Shown: piece by piece, positions 1 through 11,800 of the stretch
How positions within the stretch are numbered: the stretch's first letter is position 1
Layout: each line of letters starts with the position of its first letter
Assembly: GCA_017562135.1 (NCBI GenBank)
Contig: QEYB01000448.1
Span: 992,001 to 1,056,000, forward strand
Source of the DNA: Dipylidium caninum
Taxonomy: Eukaryota > Platyhelminthes > Cestoda > Cyclophyllidea > Dipylidiidae
Length of the DNA stretch: 64,000 nt
Reading direction: 5' to 3'
Translations under genes and position numbers: made by a program
Notes under the pieces: generated by a model
Database searches by the model: none
Seen by the model: only the letters and a program-made list of their open reading frames with translations
Told to the model about the DNA's origin: nothing

Positions 1-879
1 ATGTGACAACTAGATGGCGCGAATGGATTGGAAGCCCTGTCTACCTAATCATCCCTTGCGGCGATCTGTTTTCGCCATCTACTATCGTGATGACGGGTCG
101 CGAAGAGAGCTCCTGTGGAAGCCCTCATGTTTGTGCCTTGAGAAAGTTGTGCGGCTAAGGTATGGAGTTGAGTATGACGTTCCGACAAGACAATGAGAAA
201 TTCGATTGACTGAGATGCTGGCGTACGAAGTGTAAATAGAAAATCATATGCGCGGACTCAGTACTGGAATGGGAAATCACTTGCTTGAAGGACGCCGCAA
301 AGGTGGTTAGGTGGATCAGTTGGCCGCACGAGGGTTATGGTTCAGCTTAAGTCATCACAGTATCCGGGCCTTAGAATTTGATAAGAAATATTGTCAGCAT
401 CACCTTAAAAATTGCCAAATCTGAGGTCTCCATGCGCGGGCAATTCGGTGCCCACTTAAGATGGGAGTAGCTCGAGTCACTTAGTCGATCACCCTGAAGA
501 CCATAACCAGACGAGGTTGCGGTGCCCACCGCGAACACCCATCTGCCCTGGAGCTACATGTCCGGGGCATTCTAAACTAAGATTGTGGGAGTGTTGATCG
601 ACTGGGAGCTTTGAGGCTCCCCTGAGCGCTGAATCTCTTCGGTGGCAATTCATTATAACAAGTTTCGATGACTATAAACAAACACCAATAAGTGGTAACC
701 TTACTTTGGAAGCCATAAATTACGGGAACTGTGCCTAGATGTTTATTTTCATGGCACAAAAATTTGATTTATACAGTTACCACGAAAAGTACATAAAAAG
801 TTAAAAAGATGTGCATTAAATAGAAAGGGGGGGGGGCGGATTGTTTTGCAAGAAAAAAAGGGTACCCCTACACAACAAG
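1..879. other. 3' flank of CDT1, no gene seen
   Basis: Apart from short open frames of 60-84 codons that resemble nothing known, this stretch shows no gene. It lies downstream of the CDT1 stop codon on the minus strand, so part of it should be the CDT1 3' untranslated region. A run of nine to ten G residues sits near 829-838. Confidence 0.5.
742..747 (-). terminator. Probable CDT1 polyadenylation signal
   Basis: The minus strand reads AATAAA here, about 130 nt past the CDT1 stop codon. That is a normal 3' UTR distance. The hexamer is also expected by chance in AT-rich DNA. Confidence 0.4.
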
Positions 880-3800
880 TTAAGAAAAGGGAGGTTGGAC
901 ACATCCCCTCTTTGCCACCTCGGCTTTGGCCTCACTAATCACCTCCTTCAGAGGGCGATGTGCACCGTTTCCTTTGAAGCGGAGATGGGGGCGCGCCCAA
1001 GCAACCTTCTCCAGCCAATTTGGAACCAGAGAGAGCAGACTTTCAATGCGACCCAGAGCCTCTTCTGTGATTTTAACAAGAGTGATCATCATTAACACTA
1101 AAACCATTTTGCTTTTCTACCATTTTAAGCTATTTAGATACTGGTCGAAATCAATCAACCTACCCAAGACAAGCTGTTGAGCATAAGACGCTATTACAAG
1201 TAAGAGAGGCCGCATTAGTGGTAACGAAGAAACTACTGATTACTGAACAGACTTCCATTCGCAAGAAATTCAACGTGAAGCCAATCACTTCTAGTTAAAT
1301 CTACTTCCGAGGAAAAGGGTGGCATAGTGCACTAAAACTAATAATCCAAATCGGGAAAAAAAGTGGGCCAATAAAAAGTGGCAGCAGAACAAGTCTGTAT
1401 TACCCTCAGTTGCAATTAATTGCATTGGCAACTATCTATCCATAAGGAAATAATATAAACAACCGATATTTTGATAAGTGCAGACCCAAGTATAGTGATA
1501 GAGAAGAATAATACAAAAATAGACAAAAGATGATACTGAATCCAAAATAAAGAATTTCTCAAAGGCAAAATATAACCCATAAGTGTTAAGTTAGTTGCAG
1601 TTAGTCTCAGACGAAAAACAAAAACAGACTTTATAAAGTCTTTAGAAGACATTTTATGAACCTTGGGAGAAATGACGTATAGATAGGGGCGTTGTAGTTG
1701 AATAAGATAACTACGAGAAAAATTGAAAAAAAACTGACCAAAAGAGAGACCGGATTCACTGGACTGAACTAGACGTGTGGCGATAAATGAGAGAGGAACC
1801 GGACGTCCACTGAAGGAACGCATCTCTCGCCAGATTTGCGTAATGGTCACCGGGAGAGCAGCAAAAGCTGCTCGCTCCGAGGTCGAGGCAGCCGGCTGCG
1901 TGAGGATGGAAAGATTCAACCGTTTCTCACGTTCACGCACCTTCATGGATGACGGATAATGTGTTAAGCGAGCCAAGAACAAAAAGGTTCGCCAACATAA
2001 GGATAATAATAAGAAATGAACCAAAAACCAAATGTACCAAGGGAAAGGATAGGTGCCATAAAATTGAAAATAGCAAACTTGAAAGCAAAGGTAACGGGAA
2101 CACGGAAATGCAACTATTGGACTTAAGTGGGAGACGCTAAAGTGGAACAAACAATTTAATAAAAGTTACTAATAAGTCAACATAAAATGTGGCAAAATAG
2201 AGTTACCTAAAATAGATCATACAAATAACTCGGAAAAATGTCAAAGATCAATCCCCAATAGAATTTATAGCAAAACACAACACAGTCTTTACACTAACCT
2301 TAGCAAGAAGCGACGCTGAAACACCCTTCAAAACGGAGACAGAAGCCCTAGTCGTTCCTGAAGGTATGGAAGCTTTTGCAAAATACCCAGGGTCTTGTTC
2401 ACCTGTCTCCGGCCGTGGAGCCAGCTTTTCACAGGCTTCAGCCTCCCGAAAGAGTGACCGCGAGACAAACGCTGCCATAGCTTCGCGCGCCGAGGTGATC
2501 TTGGCATCGTCCCCCATAGCCACGGAGGGCCGTGGGGGCAAGGGAGATGGAATAATTTCAGGAACGGCTGTGTCCAAAGCAAAAGCTGGATGCCATCGAC
2601 GCAAGCTGGAGTCTTCCGGCAAATCGCCATCAGACAGATGAAAACGCATCATCAAGAACTCCTGATAAATATCGAAAACACTTGATTATTTCGAAATAAG
2701 GGACAGACAATACAAGAATTTGAAATTAAAAAGCAGAAACACTTTTGAAATAGGATCAATATTTTGGGATTTTAAATTGTATCTACAAATTAAATATTTA
2801 GTACGTTCCATAGGAATATAATCGGCCAGCAATAACTGCGAATATATGAAAGAAACTCGGTACGAAGAAATAAAAGGCGAATTATTCATATAATCGTGCT
2901 GTCACACTGAATAGTATAGGCTAAACAAAAAAAATATAGGGGAATTATGTACGCTTCCCCTAACGACGTTATACACGAGGACGGAAATATTATTATTACC
3001 CGATGGGCCTTTTTGACCCTTAACAGAAGCGAGTTACGAAAAATATGACGTCGCTGAATAAGTCGGGTGCCGGTGAAGACAAGATGGCCTTTTGTTGGTG
3101 AATCATAAGCCATTTGGGTACCATCTCAATAGAAAGTTAACAGCAACGGTCAGAAGCTTACCTGTTCGGAGATTCGGAACAAAGACAAGAGTGTACGTGT
3201 TAAGTTGCAACTTAGTTACCTTATCCAGTTGCTTGTCGTAACGATAGCTATAGGCTAAAGGATACACAGTGGAAAACTGCCCTACCGTAGATTCGGTAAA
3301 ATCGCTAAAGTGAAAACTTGGTAAATCACAGATACAACTCACCACCGCACAACTTCTTGGACAGCGGGTTTAATTTTATCGAAACTGCATACTTCATGTC
3401 GGTTGTGAAGTGTGCTAACAAGGGTTTCACAGGCTCTAAACAGCTCAAAAAGTCGTTCCATATGAAATGGGAGGTGTAAAGCAGAGGTAGCAGAAGGGCA
3501 AGGTTTAGACTGGTCGTTGGATGCGGAACTGTTTGTGAGAGGAAGTACATTCCCCTTAATAGGGGTGGTAGGACAACTATCCGATTTGGTTAAGGCCTCA
3601 ATTTCTTTTATTGGTTGAGATTCTATTTGGACATCATTCGGTTTTTGGAGTGAACTCGCAGATTTACGGGACGAAAAATTCGCCAATTCAGATTTTGATA
3701 GCATGAATCCCAATGTTTTGCCACGCACTTTGGCCTGAAAGATCCCAGAACTACCCGCAGGCCTTAAATGAGCAGCTTCTGATCCTATAATGTAAGAGGA

Positions 3801-4285
3801 TGTGGCGGATTGGACTGGTTTTTGAGAGTCCTCATCGACAGCAGAGCGGGAGCTCACGCGTACAAAACCATTTTGGTCGGAAACCATTGTGTCTTCGGTC
3901 ACTGGAAGCTCTTGTTGTGCCAAATGAGCAAATCTCATGTACGCTGGGAGTTTGATCTGCTTCGATCGGGTTTTCCCGAGGCCACTGCGGGGCTTTACTG
4001 GAAGTACAAGATTATTTGACGTCGTTATGTTATGCAATAACGAAAATTGTCTGTAGCCCTTACTTTTCGCTGTGGTTTAGTTTTGTGCAGGGAAGCAGCT
4101 TGTTTAGTTTTTAAACGAGACCCACTCGAAGCGCATTGAATGGAAGGAACTTGATGGATGGAAGACTTTGATACAAGTGGTTTGGGATGCGCTTTTAGAA
4201 CACTGTCCGAACCTTCCAGCTTCTCATTAGAAACTGGAAGGGAATCGCGTTTGATGCTGAAATAGTCTGTGAGACGCGAAGACAT
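880..4285 (-). CDS. CDT1: DNA replication licensing factor CDT1, seven exons
   Basis: CDT1 loads the MCM2-7 helicase onto origins in G1, is inhibited by geminin and is destroyed in S phase. Exons in transcript order: 4285-4064, 3992-3343, 3304-3162, 3088-3000, 2661-2299, 1940-1739, 1064-880. All phases agree and give 617 residues, against about 546 in human. Residues 5-13 (LTDYFSIKR) form a PIP degron with the TD core and a basic residue four places after the aromatic pair. Residues 75-250 are low-complexity. The geminin-binding/winged-helix core follows: LPFHMERLFELFRACETL, FDKIKPAVQEVVR, DFTESTVGQFSTVYP, TRLIQRRHIFRN and SSLRRWHP (near 387-393). The C-terminal MCM-binding winged helix starts at LKGVSASLLAK and includes SLLSLVPNWLEKV. 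Exon 2 needs the second of two close acceptors (AAG instead of CAG) to keep phase. These blocks match the human protein in order and spacing, so the assignment is firm. Confidence 0.93.
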
Positions 4286-5300
4286 AAACGAAGAGAAAAA
4301 TTCTAAAAGCGTATCTTATTCAGATCTGTCCACTGTTGACAAGATAAAACAACGCAAACTAGCTTTTGGCTTGGGGGTTTCTCCCCGTGCGTAATGCTTA
4401 AAGTCACATTGCAATTATATTTTTACGCTTTCTGTTACGAAATTCACGAACAGCAATTGTACATCTGCTTGCATATATAGAAATATACGCATATATATAG
4501 CTTGTCATTACAGCATAAATTCAAAGTTTATTGATAGGCAGTAGACTGTTTATAACTCTAATAACGGCCTTTTTGACGCCCGAGAGCTGAATTTCTCTCG
4601 GAATGAATGTTTTAGTACCTACCATGGGGTATTACTCTTTTTCACACATTCACCCAAAACAAGCCTGATTACAATACCCCACTATTTTTCATACAACTCG
4701 CAGGCGTCTCATATATGAGAGGTTATCCCCTACATGCAGTAGTTATGACAAATTCGTTTTCATGCCATTTCTGGGTAACTACAATAGGAGTAACAATATT
4801 AGGAGAATGGTGTTTTGGACTGCTTGATTGTAGACAATGAGCGTTACGTAAAAGGAACGCCCTTTTTTAATAACATCTGTTTGGAGCATAAACCACGGAG
4901 GAAAACCAGATTTTTTAACTTATTACTCCTTTTAGCGGCCTCACAGTCTATAATCCCTCGTTATTATTTTCTTTTAATCACGAATTTAGTTTCGCGAAGA
5001 AGGATTTTTTGTCAAACACGCCACATATCCAATGTCCGAAGATCTAATAGAAAAATAAACTACGGACTAAAAATAAAATATCTTGTTTAGTCACCTTGAA
5101 TAATAAAAAGTTGGCCTAATGGAGAATAAAAATATTATTTAGTTTCATAGGCTCCTGTCACTAACTGCATCTGATTGATTTATTTACTTAGCTGATGTAA
5201 GTAGTTTTTTTTATGGAAGGACGACTTCCATACGTGACCAAAGTAGGCCAGAATTTCACTTACACAACAAAATATAATGAAATACCTCATTTATAACTCA
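4286..5300. other. AT-rich spacer upstream of CDT1
   Basis: No gene is recognisable. The part next to the CDT1 start should hold its 5' UTR and promoter, but I see no clear initiator or E2F site. An open frame at 4815-5090 on the plus strand has AT-driven composition and no family resemblance. Confidence 0.4.
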
Positions 5301-5449
5301 CATCATATTCATCGCAACCCGAAAAGCCGGAAACTATTTGTTAGTTATTGAAATTTTGTAAAAAATTGCTCCACCTTGAAAGAAAACACCACAATTTTCC
5401 AATTCAAACATTCGGCTGACCGCATTTTCAATTTCTCCGAAAGCATATG

Positions 5450-7470
5450 AAAAGAAATGGCGATTTGCAATTGCTTTTCTTGTACGAGTTCAAATTTAAT
5501 CATAGCACTGCTCACGCTTTGAGAAACATTAATCAGGCATTAGCAGATGGAATCACTAAAGCAAAATAACGGCCTGCCGACTTGACTACCGTCGGTGAGC
5601 GCCTCGAGGAAGACCACTGGCACATTTTAGCAGCAGGGATAAATGGAGGACGAGGAATTTGGATGCTGATTTACGCATACACAGAAGTATTCGTGAACTT
5701 GGGTCTAAACTGGGGAATAGCCATCCATACGGTTGTGTTAGAACAGTTGCGTACAATAAATGGTGAGAAGAGTATGTGGACTCCCATGTGGTAGACGTAC
5801 GAACGAACTGACGCAACTGCAGATGGATGATGATAAAATCTCTCGACGTTTGTCCCGAAAATTTTCTTTTGGCGATGTGCATCTACTCTTCCCGTACGAC
5901 TTCAAATTGAATCATAGCGCAGCTTGACAGGCCTTGAGAAACCTTAATGAGGACATTCGAAGATGGAATTACGAATGAAATAAATACTCGACACTGGTTC
6001 TAAAATTGTGTTCTGGCGAGGTGAGTATCGTCTAGGCGCCTCGCCTCGAGGAAGATCACCGGCCCGGGTTGTCACCGAGGCGGAAGAATTAAGGAGGACG
6101 ACTGTGGAACCCAACCCCCACAACCAACTCTCCGTGCACTTGGGTCTCAACTAAATAGGAACCGGCCACCCACACGGCTACGGCTGGTCTGTGTTGAAAT
6201 ATCTGCGTACAAGAAATGAAAAGGACAAAGATTGGCCTCATATTTGCCGACCGTGCGAACTGACGCAACCGCAGGTGGATGATCGAACGACCACAAGAAG
6301 AGTGGGGCATCTGCCCTGCTTCCTCCGCAATGCACCATTGCCGCCCTTTTACACCAAATCTTCACTTCTCATGAAAAGTGGAGTTTTGTCTGGTAACGGA
6401 AAACGATGAAGCAAACGGGGAGACAAGATTGCATCCCCAGGACACACTCCTGAGCGGAAAGTTCGTCGAAAAGTGAATTATGGTTGGCATACAGTGGAAT
6501 GCCCAAGGAGTCATCTTCCATTATCCCCTCCCCCTCCCCTCCCCCCCCCCCCCTCTATGAGGCAACCGGACGAAAGCACAACAGCGGCGGAGTTGCATCG
6601 TCGTGAAGAATTTGGTGTCATTCAGGAGAAACTTAAGGGGAAAAAACAGGCAGCATTGCTCAATCGGTAGAGCTTGACGACGACCACATGAAGCTCCCGT
6701 TGCTGCTGACAAATTAAGTAACTTTTCTGCACTTTGACCGTTTACCAGTCGCAACCTCTCCATTCATCGTCCGACACTTCTCCCGACCGATTGTTACCTT
6801 TTGCGTAAACATTATAAACGGCTTTGAATTGTTTATTAGCTTTAAAAAGATAGACTTTTCTCAAAAACGACACGCATGGCTTGCTCAACCGTTGGCATAA
6901 AGTTGTAGACTTTGGGGGAAATTATTTCCACTGAATATAATAACTAGAGAGAAAAATCGCTCTTCCTGTTTTCTATTTATATGCAAGGCCCGTTTAGTAG
7001 TTTCCAAACTGAAATTTCTCAACAGTTTAATTGGACGTCTCCCCGAGCCTTTTTTTGCCTTTTCGCCATTTTGAATTATTTTCAGAGAAAAAATAACCAA
7101 AATCGCTTAGTAAGAGTTCTTTCCCCACAAAAACACATTCCATTTGCCAAATCGCAGATGCCCACGGAAGTTATTCCAACTGAAAAGCGATGAAAAAGTG
7201 AGCTTTTTCTTTTTTACTTAGATTAAGCACCCACTGCCACTAAATACCCGGGATATGATTGAAGACAATTAGCAGAAGACAGTCCCTCCACATTTCCACG
7301 TTTCGGAAATCTATATTTAAGGTAAAACAAATGATGGTTTGTATTTTGTAAAAGAATCGGTGTCCTTTGGTAGTCGATTGGCGAAGTTCGTCATAGAAGT
7401 GAAAACTTGCGAGGTTACAGGCGTGGAGAGGTGGAAAGTAAGGCTTAAGATTAGTATAGAGGCGGGAATG
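5450..7470 (+). repeat. Interspersed repeat copy 1 (composite)
   Basis: From about 6110 to 6790 the sequence is nearly identical to 17350-18030, and in reverse complement to 42450-43090. Shared marks are the ACTTGGGTCTCAACTAAATA block, a block starting TGTTGAAATATCTGCGTACA and a C-rich run (6525-6553). At 5480-5950 two related units (TTCAAAT..ATCATAGC..CAGGC) follow one another, so copies appear nested. The segment 7240-7470 is diverged from 18710-18960. No transposase is visible. Confidence 0.75.
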
Positions 7471-7493
7471 AGTTTGAGGATATTTGGCTTTTC

Positions 7494-8161
7494 CTATTCC
7501 TCTGGCAAATACCGACAAAACAGTTCTGTTGTGCCGTCACTGGCTTTGCCGAAGTAGGTCACCTCAATGGAATCTCCCTCGGACAAACCCATATCGAGGG
7601 CGTTGTAGACCTGTGGGAGAAAGCAAATGCCCTCTACAGTCTATCTGCCCTCACTTTATTAAACTTGCCATCCGGCTTTACAAAATATCCGCGTGATAGA
7701 GGAGGTTTTCGCAAGACTTAGCGTCTGTGAAAGCTTTTAACACTGTCCAATCTCGTACTCCTAACAACCTCTGCCCCGGTGAATATCAGAGACACGGGCC
7801 TCTGCACATGTGCCTAAGGACAAAGGAGAAGAAATCTTGGGCTTCGAATACTCACGACGAGTGGCGCCCACTTGGACGGCCGCAAGTCCTGACTTAGAGG
7901 CCCACTCGAGTCGTGATGCACACGCGGCGAGGCCACAAACGCCTCTGTTTTGCGAGGAATACACAGACACTGTGGCACACTGGTGCTTCACTGGTAAATG
8001 ACTTCAACATGGGGAAAAAGTTGCCTATGGTATGTCGAAAGAGCATATTTTATAACTGGAGAGGGTGAAATTTACCTTCAGAGGATCCGCGTGGAGTTGG
8101 CTGTTTGGAATGAAGATGCTCTCCGGCCGATTTTCCAACGTTTACGTTAATACCATTGCGT
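7494..8161 (-). CDS. Four phase-linked exons of an unrecognised protein (C-terminus)
   Basis: I do not recognise the product. Four minus-strand exons join cleanly: 8161-8076, 7990-7856, 7716-7655 and 7610-7494, with introns of 85, 139 and 44 nt. The last exon has coding character (ALDMGLSEGDSIEVTYFGKA, then ELFCRYLPEE and a stop). The exon before reads SRGYFVKPDGKFNK. The 7990-7856 exon is rich in Ala, Ser and Cys. The first exon starts in phase 2, so more lies upstream. It sits just 3' of the glutamate-receptor gene on the same strand. It could be that receptor's cytoplasmic tail or an independent gene. No catalytic motif is visible. Confidence 0.6.
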
Positions 8162-8666
8162 CTAAAGAAGAGTAATTTGTTTGACACACTGGAAGTCCAC
8201 TAGTGGGAGATTAAGGGAAATCTGAAGTCCATCCCGGTGGGCATTAAATTTGGTTAGAAAAAAATTTAGTATCATAAATGAACATTTTACTTCACCACTC
8301 CGATAGTCTCCGCAGAGCCTGCATGTCCCTGGTGACAAGACGAACCTTTTTCCACATGCTACAAATATTTTTCCATGACGGTATTACTAAATACGATTAA
8401 ATATGCAAAACCAAAGGCGACTTTTTCCCTAAGAGGCACTAGGAAACGGAAAGTCGGCTCTTACTCCAAGAATGTGTAAAGTGGGCGCTCCACGGCTACA
8501 ATACCCTCATTTCTGTGCGTGACGTGGCTACTTTTGAGGTTATTGTTGGACAATTGGCGTAATTCACCCCTATAAGGATTTATCCACACAAAGAAGATAT
8601 TCATTTTTTCCCGCGCTCTAATAAATTTGGCCTGTTTGGCGTACGTCTGTCCTTTAAAAATGCGCT

Positions 8667-8830
8667 TCATGGAAACGGGGCAGACAAGCTGTGGCTGTGG
8701 ATTAGTGAGTTGAACTTTTCCATTTCTGGCTCGAGTGAGCCGAGTTGTTCGGCAATTTCCTCATAAATCTGCGCTAAGTGGGAGTCCTCACCGGAAGAGT
8801 TTAAGACTCTTTCCCTAAATGGACCTTCGT
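8667..8830 (-). CDS. Coding exon of unknown gene, acidic helical segment
   Basis: An open stretch after a possible acceptor at 8831 encodes an acidic, probably helical segment containing HLAQIYEEIAEQLGSLEPE and MEKFNSLIHSH. It starts in phase 1. It lies between the receptor M4 exon and the exon chain ending at 7494, so it may be part of the receptor's intracellular tail. A donor leading to the next exon is not obvious: only weak GT sites exist before the in-frame stop at about 8667. Confidence 0.45.
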
Positions 8831-8885
8831 CTCAGTTAAAGAGCAGATTTTAAAGGACAGTGATGGCGTTTTAGACAATCCTTAC

Positions 8886-11800
8886 TTAACTGAGATAATT
8901 TTCGCTGTGTAATGCCTTCCCGGTATTAAGAGAGTGAAATTCTGAAAGAAGAAGAAAGGTAAGGAGAAGAGAGAAATACATAAAGTAGAGGCACGGTCGG
9001 ACAGATAAGTGAAAATAGAGGGGAGGTTGAAAACATGCCTTTGCGTTATTTTTGTCCACGAGGCGTTTAATGAGCACTTCGAGACCCATTATGATGAAGG
9101 CGACAGCGATGCCAACGAAGAGGAAGATGAAGATGCTCGCCACGTCCCTCACTTCAAGAACAACGGGATGCGGTACACTATATTTCGGCTGATAACAACG
9201 CCCTGTTTCGAAATATCTGCGAGAGAAGTGCGAGAAAATCTGAAAATACACTCACTTGAAAGACACTCACTTCTCGCCAATCTACGAAAATTAATCACTT
9301 ACACAGAAGCCGCATTTAAGAGTACGCCAGCTTGGCTAATGAGGGAAAGGTAGAAGTTGAATTGGGTCCCGTACTTCCACAATTTGTTGTAGGGGAAGGT
9401 CATTATCATTTCATACATGGCCGTATACGGAATCATTTCAATTTCGCAGGACTACAATCATGGTAGATGATAAGACTATGTTTATTCCTCATCCATCTCC
9501 GCATAAGTTAAATTTATAGAATGGAGAAGTCAACTAACCATAACGCTAATGTAGGAGGCCTCAATTGAGGAGGCCAGAAGAACGGCTCCCTCGTTCTTCA
9601 TGATGACATCATAAGCAGCAATGATGGAATCAACCGTGGAGAAGGGTTTTGAAATATTCCTTAGTGATGTGACAATGGAGTCGTAGGCGATTCCGTTCTT
9701 GAGTATGAAGAGCCTTCCAATGAGAATATTTGGAATAAAATTATTGTCAACTCAACATGAGAGAGTGGTTATGTGGGGGTAGTTAGGGCACACAACTTCT
9801 CAAATAAGCCTGTTGTCATTAATGGTCGTGTCATTTGGTTAAAGTGCTTAAATGGACATTTCAGGCATTCACTGATAAGAGACGAAACTATACTGAATTT
9901 GCCCAATTTATTGGCAACAGGGAAAAGCATATCGTACAGTTGGCTACTGAATTCACGCTCAGTGGAAATGAATGTGACCAAATGGGTCTAGAACATTAAT
10001 GCCCTTACGTGCTTTCATGGGTTGTGGCTAACACCTCGTCAGCAGTTATGACCGCGTCAGGTGCTCTTATTCGTAACAGAATGGTCATCATTGCACTGGC
10101 GTAGAGCACCAACAGGAGGTAGGAGAAACATCCACATGGTGAGAGCAAAAATGCGGCTGGAAAGAGTTGTGGGGGATAATCTGCAATTTGGTAAGCGAAA
10201 AGATCGACGCCACGCCAAGTGCGGAGACCTCAAAGAGGTCCCTCTTGGACGTTAGTTCGCCCTCTGCAAGGTTATGCATGATGACGGGCCTCAGATGGCC
10301 GAATACCATTAAAAGGCCGGTGAATATGAAGGCGAGAACCACGGCGGCCAGCCACACAGGCATTGAAAGTGGCCGCAGCAATAAGAGGGCATCTGCAGGT
10401 CTGGAAGGACGTTGACGAAGCAGGTTGAAGGAGATGGTCAAAGTAGCTACTGAACCGGCCACTTTCTCGGTATTCGCCATAGAGAGTGGAACTAGTGCAA
10501 AACTCGCGTCAATCTCCTGTAATGTTCAGTAAATCAGATTTAGTTTTTCAGGATCACAAAGGAAGAAATTTCGAAAAAGCTCGCAGCCACATCCGACATT
10601 TCACTCTTCGAAGAAACCAAATCACATTCAAAAACAATTAATTCCCATTCAATTCTCCCCACGTGGTCCAACACCAACGGTTTTGCCTATTTTGACCAAG
10701 TTTGTAATTTCCAATTTGAAATGCAAAACTTGCATCCGACGAGACTAATATGCCAATCACACCTGAATTCCTTTTATCTCTAAGGCATTGACGTCGTTTA
10801 GCGAACTTGCGGCACTAGTTAGTTCACTACCTAATCAGGATCGCAATTTCAAAACTCGGGCATTACCTCTCTGCAATTATGAAAAATTGAAACACATTTA
10901 GAGAACACGAACAATACCAAGACTGAACAGCTATTGCTATTTTATATGTTAGACTGATAATTTTCACTCAACCGGAGTAGTTTGACTTTCTAAAAAATAT
11001 ATGACTCCAATTGGAGTTAAGTGACGCGAAGTGGTTAAGCTAGCATGCATTTCTGGTTAAGGCAGAGGAAACAGATAAATAAAAAAATTACTTGATTTTC
11101 AAGAGCCCTTTTCATCGCCGCATAATACGGCTCACTCGGATTCGGTGTAAAGAATGAGATTTCGTAGTTGACTTTTGCTACCATGGCAAGAGTTGACATC
11201 ACCGGAACAGAAAATCCAGTATCGTTTTCAAAGAACGGAGGGTACTAGGGACAAACAAATTGATGACGGGGTCGAGGAACTGCAAAGACTTTAAGTTAGA
11301 TCATCGTAAGCACGCCTGACTTGTTAAATGTGTGTGGTAGACAGGGGGAGACAAACAAGAAAGAAAATGTAATTTCGGTCAGTTTGTGAGTATCTCAGCA
11401 CCCTTTAACTGTCTGTGTTACTCCCCGTGTCCCAAAATTCAGTGAAAAGCAAAAGTGGGAACCGATGTACCAAAGGCGATTGCGTCAGTCACCGCAAAGA
11501 AAGAAACTGATTAGAAGAGGGGGATTCTATTTCGAGCGATTTGCGCTCTTATTTTATCAAGAACTGTTTCCGTTAATAGTTGACAAAAAGTGTGTGTAAA
11601 TATGTGGGATGACAGTGATAACTTGAACCAAAGACCGGGACAAAGACTCAGCTTAGGGTATTTTCACGGTTAGGGAACGGTGTCTGGCAGGTTGGATAAG
11701 GCAGGAACACTTCGCTACTTCCTTTCTAACAGTACAATTCCATACGAAATAAGAATTCGCATAGAAATTAAAGGAAGACTTGTCTTAAATAAACTTACTT

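Noticed and set aside
1416..2150. 244-codon minus-strand frame
   Set aside because: Only the part 1739-1940 is a CDT1 exon, fixed by splice sites and similarity; the rest is flanking intron that happens to be open.
3305..3342. A 26-nt version of the CDT1 intron, acceptor at 3317
   Set aside because: It keeps phase but adds four residues and has a poor acceptor; the 38-nt version uses TTTCACTTTAG and aligns without a gap to CDT1.
10100..10145. A 40-nt intron as explanation of the second receptor frame change
   Set aside because: GT and AG sites exist with the right length modulo 3, but removing them deletes most of M3, whereas a one-base indel gives a gap-free match through M3.
10170..10215. 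A 28-nt intron as explanation of the first receptor frame change
   Set aside because: It would delete part of the pore loop; a single extra base in the G5 run explains the break with an ungapped alignment.
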